Source: Thermomonas sp. XSG
GTDB taxonomy: Bacteria > Pseudomonadota > Gammaproteobacteria > Xanthomonadales > Xanthomonadaceae
Direction of reading: 5' to 3'
DNA length: 64,000 bases
NCBI RefSeq assembly: GCF_014678725.1
Contig: NZ_CP061497.1
Location: 2,806,001-2,870,000 of the forward strand
Part shown: piece after piece, positions 18,529 to 26,267 of the stretch
How positions within the stretch are numbered: the first letter of the stretch is position 1
Layout of the letters: every line of letters starts with the position of its first letter
Made by a program: the position numbers and the translations under genes
Notes under the pieces: model-generated
Told to the model about the DNA's origin: nothing
Database searches by the model: none
What the model saw: the letters and a program-made list of their open reading frames with translations, nothing else

Positions 18529-19734
18529 CTACGCCAGCCAGCGCCGCAGGTGGCGGTAGACCTCCTGGCTGTCGAGCAGGTCCAGATGTCCCGTACCCTC
18601 CACCACCCGCTGGCGGCTGGGTGCAATCGCCAGGCGCCGGCGTGGATCGCGATGCTCGCCCAGGGCACTGGAAACCGGGACCAGCCCGTCGCCGCGCAGC
18701 GCGCGTCCGCCCCGGGTGCTCGACCGCGAGCCCGCCACGGCATAGGCGCGAACCCCGGCGGGCAGCGGAATTGCCGCGCGAGGAGGCGCGGGAGCGTCGC
18801 TGATGGCGCCATGCCGCAGATCGCGGATGCCGGCGCAGCGAAGATCACCGAGCCGCACGAACGGCGCGGTCCACGGCGTGAGCCCCAACGTCTGTTGCAA
18901 CAGGTGGCCGGCGCGCTCCAGCGGCGCGCCGTGGTGGGGCGTGCCGAGGAAGACCACCTGGTCCAGCTGCCGGACCCAGGGCTGCGCGCGCTGCGTGGCC
19001 TCGTGCATCGCGGCCCGCGTGACCAGCCCGCCCATGCTGTGGCCGAGGATGGCGAATCGCTCGAGCGGCAACGGCCAGCCTTCCAGCAGCTGCTGCAGCA
19101 GCGCCGAGAACGCGCGCCCGTTGCTGGCGATCGACAGCCCGCTGTTGTAGTGCAGGTGGATGGCGGTGTAGCCAAGCGCCTTGGCCAGCTGCTCGCCATG
19201 GTCGTGGCCGTTGCGGCGCCACTGCCGGTCGTTCATGCACAGGCCGTGGACCTGCACCAGCAGGCGTGGCGAGGGCGACGACAGGGCGCTGGGCCACTGG
19301 GGTTCGCCGATCGGCAACGCTTGGCCGGCATGGCGCAGGGATGCGGCCAGCGCCAACGGATTGCCGGTCGTGGCGAGCTGGTCGCCGAGGACGCCATTGA
19401 GCGCGGCCAGCAGTGCATCCCGGCGCGCCGATCCTGCGCCCTGCGGCCAACGATCCGCCAGCGGTGCCAGCACGCCGTCCACCGCGCTGCCCAGCAGCGA
19501 CGCGCCGCCGCGGACGGCGCTGTAAGCAAACCCCGCAATGCCGCGTGTGCGCGTGGTCGGCTCCGCCCCGAGCAGGCGTGCGGGCAGGCCAAGCACGTTC
19601 GCGTGCACATTCTCGGCCAGGTCGGTGGTCGCGGTCACGGCCTGCACCAGCAACTGGGCGATGCCTCGCAGGTCTTCCATCCCCTGTGGCGGCGGGAATC
19701 TCGTGGAACCGGCGATGTGCTTGGCAGTACCCAT
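18529..19734 (-). CDS. Alpha/beta-hydrolase, lipase/esterase-like
   Basis: A 401-residue protein. The nucleophile elbow GHSMGGLVTRAA and an upstream oxyanion-type segment (LLVQVHGLCMNDRQW) identify an alpha/beta-hydrolase of the lipase/PGAP1-like type. A Ser nucleophile in the elbow is clear; Asp and His partners are not assigned. No signal peptide is evident, so the protein is probably cytoplasmic or membrane-associated through its central hydrophobic Ala/Gly region. Two adjacent ATGs exist (19737, 19734); the second is 6 nt after a TAGGGT and is preferred on that basis. Confidence 0.75.
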   Translation of the reverse strand: MGTAKHIAGSTRFPPPQGMEDLRGIAQLLVQAVTATTDLAENVHANVLGLPARLLGAEPTTRTRGIAGFAYSAVRGGASLLGSAVDGVLAPLADRWPQGAGSARRDALLAALNGVLGDQLATTGNPLALAASLRHAGQALPIGEPQWPSALSSPSPRLLVQVHGLCMNDRQWRRNGHDHGEQLAKALGYTAIHLHYNSGLSIASNGRAFSALLQQLLEGWPLPLERFAILGHSMGGLVTRAAMHEATQRAQPWVRQLDQVVFLGTPHHGAPLERAGHLLQQTLGLTPWTAPFVRLGDLRCAGIRDLRHGAISDAPAPPRAAIPLPAGVRAYAVAGSRSSTRGGRALRGDGLVPVSSALGEHRDPRRRLAIAPSRQRVVEGTGHLDLLDSQEVYRHLRRWLA

Positions 19735-19746
19735 CATTCCACCCTA
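19732..19746 (-). promoter_or_regulatory. Weak leaderless-type promoter (TAGGGT-N6-ATG)
   Basis: On the reverse strand TAGGGT (19746-19741) is followed by 6 nt and the second of two tandem ATGs (19734). It is a weak hexamer but has the same spacing as the strong cases. Confidence 0.25.
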
Positions 19747-19825
19747 GCGCTGGCAAGCTGAGTGAAAGTTCCAACCCGGCCGCCGGAACGGACAGGCGGG
19801 TTCGCTGGAGCCGGGTGAGGAGCGA

Positions 19826-20929
19826 CTACGAATGCGGGCCGAGGAACAGGTCGTCCTGCGCCGCACTGCCGTCGGGTTCGGCGAAGCCCGACAGTCCCAC
19901 CCCGGCCAGCCGGTAGCGCGTGCCGGCCGGCAGGTCGACGCGCGCGCGCAGCGCGCAGGCGGTGCGTGCCAGCGCGTCCTCGCTGGTCGGCGGCTCCGCG
20001 CCGGTCAGGCTGCGGGTGAGGGTGCGGAAGTCGGCGGTCTTCAGTTTCAGCACCACGGTGCGGGCGATGCGGTCCGGGTGTTGCGCGCGTTCGCGCAGGT
20101 AACCGGCCCAGGTGCTGGTGGCCAGCCGGCGGATATGCGGCTCCAGCTCGTCCAGCAGCAGATCGCTGGCGAAGGTGTCCTCGCTCGAAATCTGCAGGGT
20201 GGGGCGGCCGGTCTGCACCTCGCGCTGGTCCAGCCCCTGCGATAGTTCATGCAGGCGGCGGCCCCAGCGGCCGAAGCGCGCCTCCAGCGCCTCCGCGCCA
20301 AGCGCGCGCAGGTCCGAACAGGTGGCCACGCCCAGTTCGGCCAGTTTTGCTTCCATCACCCTGCCGACCCCCGGCAGGCGTCCCACCGCCAGCGGTGCGA
20401 GGAACGCCTCCACCATCGCCGGCTTGAGCACGAACTGCCCGTCCGGCTTGTTCCAGTCACTGGCGATCTTGGCCAGGAACTTGTTGGGCGCGATGCCGGC
20501 CGAGGCGGTGAGGCTGGTCTCCCCGCGGATCGCATCGCGGATTTCGCTGGCGATGGCGGTGGCGCTGCCGAGGTCGCGCTTGGGGGCGGTGACGTCGAGA
20601 TAGGCTTCGTCCAGCGACAGCGGTTCGATCCGGTCCGTGTAGCGCTCGAAGATCCCGCGCACCTGTTTCGACACCGCCTTGTAGCGGGTGAAGTCCGGCG
20701 GCACGAACACGGCCTGCGGGCACAGCCGCTCGGCGCGCAGCGCCGGCATCGCCGAGCGCACCCCGAACCGGCGCGCCTCGTAGCTGGCGGCGCAGACCAC
20801 CGAGCGGGCCCCTTTCCATGCCACCACCACCGGCAGGCCACGCAGCGATGGATCGTCGCGCTGCTCCACCGACGCGTAGAACGCGTCCATGTCGACGTGG
20901 ATGATCTTGCGCTGCGGGGTTTCGCTCAC
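19826..20929 (-). CDS. dinB: DNA polymerase IV (Y-family, translesion)
   Basis: Error-prone polymerase that bypasses lesions. The 367-residue protein starts at a GTG (VSETPQRKIIHVDMDAFYAS). The metal-binding acidic residues D13 and D107-E108 (LSLDEAYLD) and the steric-gate aromatic pair F17-Y18 are visible. Near the C-terminus QDDLF (358-362) matches the beta-clamp binding consensus. No LexA-type operator was seen. A TAAAAT is placed exactly 6 nt before the GTG, so the mRNA is predicted leaderless despite the GTG start. Confidence 0.94.
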   Translation of the reverse strand: MSETPQRKIIHVDMDAFYASVEQRDDPSLRGLPVVVAWKGARSVVCAASYEARRFGVRSAMPALRAERLCPQAVFVPPDFTRYKAVSKQVRGIFERYTDRIEPLSLDEAYLDVTAPKRDLGSATAIASEIRDAIRGETSLTASAGIAPNKFLAKIASDWNKPDGQFVLKPAMVEAFLAPLAVGRLPGVGRVMEAKLAELGVATCSDLRALGAEALEARFGRWGRRLHELSQGLDQREVQTGRPTLQISSEDTFASDLLLDELEPHIRRLATSTWAGYLRERAQHPDRIARTVVLKLKTADFRTLTRSLTGAEPPTSEDALARTACALRARVDLPAGTRYRLAGVGLSGFAEPDGSAAQDDLFLGPHS

Positions 20930-20941
20930 CCGCCGATTTTA
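20927..20941 (-). promoter_or_regulatory. Leaderless-type promoter of dinB (TAAAAT-N6-GTG)
   Basis: On the reverse strand TAAAAT (20941-20936) is followed by CGGCGG and the GTG start at 20929. There is no Shine-Dalgarno. It is the only GTG in the leaderless set. Confidence 0.5.
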
Positions 20942-20960
20942 GAGCGTTGGCCGTGCCAGC

Positions 20961-22259
20961 TCAGCGCCAGAACGGAATCGCATCGAAGCCCGGGTCGGGA
21001 TGGTCCTTGTCCGGCTTGCGGTCGGCGCGTGGCGGACGGGCGACGCGCAGTTCGTGCCGGCCGCGCGGCAGCTCGCGCACGTCGATCATCGCCAGCAGTG
21101 CGGGGCGGTCGGTGCGCGGATCGCTGGCGATTTCGTAGCGCAGGTCGGTGAGTGTCCTGCCGTCCAGCGTCACCGGGTGCATGTCCTGCAGGCAGGCCAG
21201 TTGGGCTTTCGCCAGCGCCTCGCCGTCCAGCTTACGGATTTGCTCGCCGCACTGATTGCGCATGGCGGCCTCGTCACGACGGGGCTGATACGGCACGACC
21301 AGCTTCAGATAGGGCCCGATGATCACGGCCGACTGCACATAGGGCCGCACGCTGTCCCGGGCGGGATCCCGCTGGTCGTCGTAGTGCGCCGGGCTGACGG
21401 CCAGTGGATCGGCGTCTGGAAAACCGGAATAGTTGCCGATCGCGCTATCGCTCCGCATCGCCAGGAAGCTCGCGCAAACGCCGATGATCGACGCCAGCAT
21501 CACTCCGACGACCGTCGCCATCATCCGGCGTTCGCCGCCGTTGCTGCCGAGGATGGCGATGATCCGGTTGTTGCTTCGGCTCATGCCCATGCGAGTGTAA
21601 AACCGGAGCACGCCGGCGATGAGGCGATGGCCCGGGGTGTCCGGAGGGAACCGGTTGTGCAGATGCTGGTCGAGGCCGGCGGCGACCATGAACGGAGTCA
21701 TGAAGGCCGCGAAGGCGCCGAAAAACAGCCAGATCGGCTTCACCTGCAAACCCAAGGTCTGGGTGGATAACGTCGCCAGAACCAGCATGCAGCAGAAGAT
21801 GACGCAGACGGAAGCAATAATCAGCGCCACGCTGACGCCGATGGCGAAGGCGACGCTGGAGCGGTTGTCGGCGCGCTCGATCGCCGCCTCGGTCGTGCCT
21901 TGGCGCTCGGTTTCGATACTGCGCTGGATCGGTCCCATGCGCAGCCGGTCCAGCCGGATGCCCTGTGGATACACCGAGTGCACGCCGACCAGCGCGATCC
22001 ACTGCGCGCGCAGCATCAAGTGCATGGCGAAGGTGGCCGCCAGCACCACGGCTGCACTCTTGGCGTAGAAGTAGGAGAGCGCCAGCACAATCCGCCAGTC
22101 CTCGTCCAGCCGAGGCTCCAGCGCGAACATCCGGTCATCCAGCCACCCCGGCAGCTGCAGCATGGCGAACACCGCCACGCCGGAGATCAGCAGTTCGACT
22201 TCCCAGGTGGGCGTGGTGCGGCGGGACAGGTGGTGCGTGGCTTCGATGGGTTCGCTCAT
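20961..22259 (-). CDS. Uncharacterised membrane protein
   Basis: A 432-residue protein with hydrophobic segments near 24-38, 60-82, 135-165, 175-197 and 250-270, between polar loops, and a long soluble C-terminal part (about 275-432). That part has a C..C pair (NQCGEQ and LACLQD) and ends in an Arg/Asp/Pro-rich tail. I do not recognise the family. It ends 31 bp before the dinB start on the same strand, but dinB has its own promoter-like element. A topology prediction would place the C-terminal domain. Confidence 0.65.
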   Translation of the reverse strand: MSEPIEATHHLSRRTTPTWEVELLISGVAVFAMLQLPGWLDDRMFALEPRLDEDWRIVLALSYFYAKSAAVVLAATFAMHLMLRAQWIALVGVHSVYPQGIRLDRLRMGPIQRSIETERQGTTEAAIERADNRSSVAFAIGVSVALIIASVCVIFCCMLVLATLSTQTLGLQVKPIWLFFGAFAAFMTPFMVAAGLDQHLHNRFPPDTPGHRLIAGVLRFYTRMGMSRSNNRIIAILGSNGGERRMMATVVGVMLASIIGVCASFLAMRSDSAIGNYSGFPDADPLAVSPAHYDDQRDPARDSVRPYVQSAVIIGPYLKLVVPYQPRRDEAAMRNQCGEQIRKLDGEALAKAQLACLQDMHPVTLDGRTLTDLRYEIASDPRTDRPALLAMIDVRELPRGRHELRVARPPRADRKPDKDHPDPGFDAIPFWR

Positions 22260-22316
22260 GGCCGCCGATGGTGCGGGCGGCGCGCGGTGCTGGCAAGCCC
22301 GGTCGGACCCGCTCGG

Positions 22317-23720
22317 TCAGACCAGCCCGACGCCGTAGAATAGGCCGATCACCACGAACACCGCCATCGTCTTGATGCAGGTGATCGCGAAGATGTCCTT
22401 GTAAGCCTGCCGGTGGGTCAGCCCGGTCACCGCCAGCAGGGTGATCACCGCGCCGTTGTGCGGCAGCGTGTCCATGCCGCCGGAGGCCATCGCCGCGACC
22501 CGGTGCAGCACGTCCATCGGGATGCCGGCGGCGTTGGCGTTGGCGATGAAGGTGTCGGCCATCGCCGCCAGCGCGATGCTCATGCCGCCGGAGGCGCTGC
22601 CGGTGATGCCGGCCAGCGCGGTGACCGTCACCGCTTCGTTGACCAGCGGGTTCGGGATCGACCCCAGCGCATTGGCGACCACAAGGAAGCCGGGCAGGGC
22701 GGCGATCACCGCGCCGAAGCCGTATTCGGAGGCGGTGTTCATGCCGGCCAGCAGCGCACCGGAAATCGCCGACTTGCTGCCCTCGGAAAAACTGGCCTTG
22801 ACCGGCTTCCACGCGAACAGCAGCACGCAGGCGATGCCCGCAAGCAGCGCGCCCTCCACCGCCCAGATCGCCGCGAGCTTGGAGACTTCCTGCACCACCG
22901 GCGCGGGATTGCCGATCACCGCCGGCACGAAGCTGGCGCTGTCACCGTAATGGCCGGGGATCCACAGCGTCAGCAGTTTGTTGGCTACCCCCACCACCAA
23001 CAGCGGCAGGATGGCGATCAGCGGGTTGGCCAGCTTGCCGCCGGCGAACGCGGCCGGTTCGTTGACCAGCGTGGCCGCATCGCCGTAACCCTCGCCGTTG
23101 CGCGCGGCCACGCGCCGCCGCCAGTCGAGGTAGGACAGGCCCACGAGCAGGATGAAGACGCCGCCCAGCGTGCCCAGCACCGGCGCCGCCCAGGTATCGG
23201 TGCCGAAGAAGGTGGTGGGGATGATGTTCTGGATCTGCGGCGTGCCTGGCAGCGCGTCCATGGTGAAGGTGAACGCGCCCAGTGCGATCGTGCCGGGGAT
23301 CAGCCGCTTGGGGATGTTGCTCTGGCGGAACAGCTCGGCGGCGAACGGGTACACCGCGAATACCACCACGAACAGCGATACCCCGCCGTAGGTCAGCAGC
23401 GCGCAGACCAGCACGATGGACAGCATCGCCCGCTGCGCGCCGACCACCCGGATGGTGGCCTGCACGATGGCCTTGGAGAAGCCCGACAGTTCGATCACCT
23501 TGCCGAACACCGCGCCCAGAAGGAACACCGGGAAGTACAGCTTGAGGAAACCGACCATCTTGTCCATGAACAGGCCGGTGAACATCGGCGCGACCAGCGA
23601 CGGGTCGGTCAGCAGCACCGCGCCCAGCGCCGCCACCGGCGCGAACAGGATCACGCTGTAGCCGCGGTAGGCCACCAGCATCAGGAAGCACAGCGCGGCC
23701 AACACGATCAGAAACGACAT
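22317..23720 (-). CDS. GntP-family permease
   Basis: Inner-membrane carrier for a hydroxy acid (family members take gluconate, glycerate, hydroxybutyrate and similar acids). The 467-residue protein opens MSFLIVLAALCFLMLVAYRG, is hydrophobic throughout with 12 or more segments, and has the signatures DALPGTPQIQNIIPTTFFGT and TGSASGGMSIAL of this group. The start at 23720 is preferred because GGGG lies 8-9 nt upstream; 23726 is an alternative. It is divergent from a TonB-dependent receptor, suggesting outer- plus inner-membrane uptake of one compound (inference). Confidence 0.85.
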   Translation of the reverse strand: MSFLIVLAALCFLMLVAYRGYSVILFAPVAALGAVLLTDPSLVAPMFTGLFMDKMVGFLKLYFPVFLLGAVFGKVIELSGFSKAIVQATIRVVGAQRAMLSIVLVCALLTYGGVSLFVVVFAVYPFAAELFRQSNIPKRLIPGTIALGAFTFTMDALPGTPQIQNIIPTTFFGTDTWAAPVLGTLGGVFILLVGLSYLDWRRRVAARNGEGYGDAATLVNEPAAFAGGKLANPLIAILPLLVVGVANKLLTLWIPGHYGDSASFVPAVIGNPAPVVQEVSKLAAIWAVEGALLAGIACVLLFAWKPVKASFSEGSKSAISGALLAGMNTASEYGFGAVIAALPGFLVVANALGSIPNPLVNEAVTVTALAGITGSASGGMSIALAAMADTFIANANAAGIPMDVLHRVAAMASGGMDTLPHNGAVITLLAVTGLTHRQAYKDIFAITCIKTMAVFVVIGLFYGVGLV

Positions 23721-23792
23721 GCCCATCCCCGGCGGCGGATTCAGGGCTGCGAGTGTCGTGGCAGCGGCCGGGCCGGCCCATTGTCCGAACGT

Positions 23793-23837
23793 CCAATGCC
23801 GCAGCGAAGCGTTGCCGCTTACCTTGCCGGGCATTGG
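23793..23837. promoter_or_regulatory. Inverted repeat between divergent permease and receptor genes, candidate operator
   Basis: CCAATGCC at 23793-23800 and GGCATTGG at 23830-23837 are perfect 8-bp arms in the 155-bp intergenic space, with arm centres 37 bp apart (about 3.5 helical turns). This could be a shared operator for the GntP-type permease and the TonB receptor. No regulator gene is adjacent, so the role is a guess. Confidence 0.3.
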
Positions 23838-23875
23838 TGGTAATCGTGCCGCCCGCAGCACCCGGAGGGGGAGTG

Positions 23876-26128
23876 ATGAAACGCAAGCAATTGAGCATGG
23901 CGATCCACGGCGCGCTGGCCGTGTCGCTGCTGGTGGGCGCGCCTGCGCTGGCCCAGGACGCCTCTGCGGCCAAGCAGGACGGCCAGAAGACCACGACGCT
24001 GGAAAGCGTCAAGGTCACCGCGCGCAAGCGCGAGGAGACCCTGCAGGAAGTGCCGGTGGCGGTCACCGCGTTCACCGCGGCCGCATTGGACAAGCTCAAC
24101 GTGGAGGACCTGTCCGATCTTGACGCGCAGGTGCCGAACCTCACCATCTACGCTGCACGCGGTTCCAGCAGCACGCTCACTGCCTACATCCGCGGTGTTG
24201 GCCAGTCCGATCCGTTGTGGGGCGTGGACCCGGGCGTCGGCATCTACATGGACGATGTCTACATTGCCCGCCCGCAGGGCGCGCTGCTGGACGTGTTCGA
24301 TGTCGAGCGCATCGAAGTCCTGCGCGGCCCGCAGGGCACGCTGTACGGCAAGAACACCATCGGCGGCGCGATCAAGTACGTCTCCAAGGGGCTGCGCTCC
24401 GACTTCAACGGCTACGGCTCGGTGACGGTGGGCAATTACGGCCAGCGCGACATCAAGGCAGCGGTGGGCGGTGGTTTCGGCGGCAGCGAATACCTGCGCG
24501 GCCGCATTTCCGTGGCCGACCTGCATCGCGACGGCTTCGGCGAAAACGTCATCACCGGCGCCCAGGTGAGCGACAAGAAGATCCGCGCGTACCGCGCCAA
24601 CCTGGGCGCATACGTCACCGACAAGTTCGACCTGCAGTTCGCATTCGACCATGTCGACGACACCTCCGGCGTGCGCGGCGCGAAGATGCTGGCTCCCAAC
24701 CCGTTCAACTCGATCCCGCTGTACGGCGGCACCGGCCCGAAGGCGCCGATGGCGAGCCGCTACGACGTGCGAAACGGCATGCCGAACGTCAATGACACCA
24801 CCCTCAGTGGCGCCTCGGTCACCGCGAACTTCCGCATGAACGAAGACTGGACGTTCAAGTACGTCTTGGCCAAGCGCGAGTCGGATACCGAGACCAACAT
24901 CGACTTCGACACCACCCAGGACAAGATCGCCGACGTCAAGGCGTTCTACAGCGACGAGCAGGTCACCCACGAGGTCCAGGCCAACTATGACGCCGGCGGC
25001 CGTATGCGCGGCGTGTTCGGCGTCTACAGCTTCGATGGCGAAGCCGGCGGGCAGGTGCTGAACAACTTCTTCAACCTCAGCTTCGGCGACACCCAGGGTA
25101 CGGTCTATACCGAGAGCGTCGCCGCCTACGCGGACTGGACGTTCGACGTCAGCGATAGATTCAGCGTGGACCTGGGCATGCGCTGGACCTCCGAGGACAA
25201 GCACGCGGTGGTCAAGAACATCGGCTATACCGACGGCACTTTCACCAAGCCCAGCGGCGTGGTGGCTGCGGCCTTCGACAAGACCATCAATTTCAAGAAC
25301 CTGTCGCCGAAGATTTCGCTGGATTACCAGGTGACGCCGGACATCATGGTGTATGGCGTGGCCTCCCGCGGGTTCAAGTCCGGTGGCTACAACATCCGCG
25401 CGCAGGCCACCGCGGTGCCGCGTTCCGCCGATCCGTTCCAGGACGAGCAGGTGGACAGCTACGAGGTCGGCACCAAGATGGGCCTGCTGGACCAGCGGCT
25501 GTTCCTGAACCTGTCGGCGTTCCACAACAAGTACAAGGACATCCAGCTCTCCATCTTCACCGAATACACCACGCCGCAGAACACCAAGGCGTTCTTCGGT
25601 GACTTCACCAACGCAGGTGAGGGCACCGTTGACGGCCTTGAAGTCGAGTACCAGTGGCTGGCCACCGACAGCTTCACGATCACCGGCAATCTGGCCTGGC
25701 TGGACGCGAAGTTCGACACCTACATGTTCAAGAACGTCAACATCGCCAAGCAGCAGGAGTTCACCAATGCACCGGACTTCTCGGGTGCGCTGAACGCCGA
25801 GTACCGCATGGACCTGGGTAGCGCCGGCAGCCTGTCCGCGCGGGTGGGTTACAGCTACCAGAGCCGCGTCGTGGCAACCACGGAAGTGGTCTATGACCCG
25901 GTGACCAAGGCGACCGTGCAGCCGATCACCCAGGATGGGTACGGCCTGATCGGTGCCGGCCTCATCTGGAAGTACAACGATGCCTGGACGGTATCCCTGC
26001 AGGGCAGCAACCTGGCCGATGAGGAATATCTCACCACTGGTTACAACCTGTATTCCGCACTGGGCGTGCACACCGGTTTCTACGGTCCGCCGCGCCAGTA
26101 CAGCCTGACCGTGAAGTACGACTTCTGA
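23876..26128 (+). CDS. TonB-dependent outer-membrane receptor
   Basis: Outer-membrane beta-barrel importer energised by TonB-ExbBD. The 750-residue protein has a signal peptide ending APALAQD, a short stretch ESVKVTARKREETLQ that resembles a TonB box plus linker, a plug domain with IEVLRGPQGTLYGKNTIGGA, and a barrel ending in Phe (SLTVKYDF), the normal assembly signal. It belongs to the broad CirA/FecA-like set common in Xanthomonads. A strong RBS (GGAGGGGGAG) fixes the start. The substrate is unknown; the divergent GntP-type permease hints at an organic acid or related ligand. Confidence 0.9.
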   Translation: MKRKQLSMAIHGALAVSLLVGAPALAQDASAAKQDGQKTTTLESVKVTARKREETLQEVPVAVTAFTAAALDKLNVEDLSDLDAQVPNLTIYAARGSSSTLTAYIRGVGQSDPLWGVDPGVGIYMDDVYIARPQGALLDVFDVERIEVLRGPQGTLYGKNTIGGAIKYVSKGLRSDFNGYGSVTVGNYGQRDIKAAVGGGFGGSEYLRGRISVADLHRDGFGENVITGAQVSDKKIRAYRANLGAYVTDKFDLQFAFDHVDDTSGVRGAKMLAPNPFNSIPLYGGTGPKAPMASRYDVRNGMPNVNDTTLSGASVTANFRMNEDWTFKYVLAKRESDTETNIDFDTTQDKIADVKAFYSDEQVTHEVQANYDAGGRMRGVFGVYSFDGEAGGQVLNNFFNLSFGDTQGTVYTESVAAYADWTFDVSDRFSVDLGMRWTSEDKHAVVKNIGYTDGTFTKPSGVVAAAFDKTINFKNLSPKISLDYQVTPDIMVYGVASRGFKSGGYNIRAQATAVPRSADPFQDEQVDSYEVGTKMGLLDQRLFLNLSAFHNKYKDIQLSIFTEYTTPQNTKAFFGDFTNAGEGTVDGLEVEYQWLATDSFTITGNLAWLDAKFDTYMFKNVNIAKQQEFTNAPDFSGALNAEYRMDLGSAGSLSARVGYSYQSRVVATTEVVYDPVTKATVQPITQDGYGLIGAGLIWKYNDAWTVSLQGSNLADEEYLTTGYNLYSALGVHTGFYGPPRQYSLTVKYDF

Positions 26129-26155
26129 TCCAATCCCCGGGTGGAAACGGCGCGG

Positions 26156-26175
26156 CGGCGGGCTTCGGCCCGCCG
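26156..26175 (+). terminator. Hairpin after the TonB receptor gene (UUCG tetraloop)
   Basis: CGGCGGGC, loop TTCG, GCCCGCCG forms an 8-bp stem closed by a C(UUCG)G tetraloop 27 bp after the receptor stop. No long T-run follows, but the very stable hairpin is the probable end of the transcript. Confidence 0.6.
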
Positions 26176-26195
26176 TCGCGTTATTCTCGCCCGCG

Positions 26196-26267
26196 ATGCT
26201 GACCAATGACCTGCGCCCCGCCACGACCCCGCTGTCCACGGCATGCCTGAAGGCGGCGCGATGCTGA
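26196..26267 (+). CDS. Possible 23-codon upstream ORF overlapping the sensor kinase start
   Basis: An ATG at 26196 opens a 23-codon ORF (MLTNDLRPATTPLSTACLKA...) that stops at 26265-26267, just inside the kinase gene (ATG 26261). A TATTCT lies 8 nt before its ATG. It could be a leader peptide whose translation is coupled to the kinase, or chance. There is no conservation evidence from one sequence. Confidence 0.25.
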   Translation: MLTNDLRPATTPLSTACLKAARC

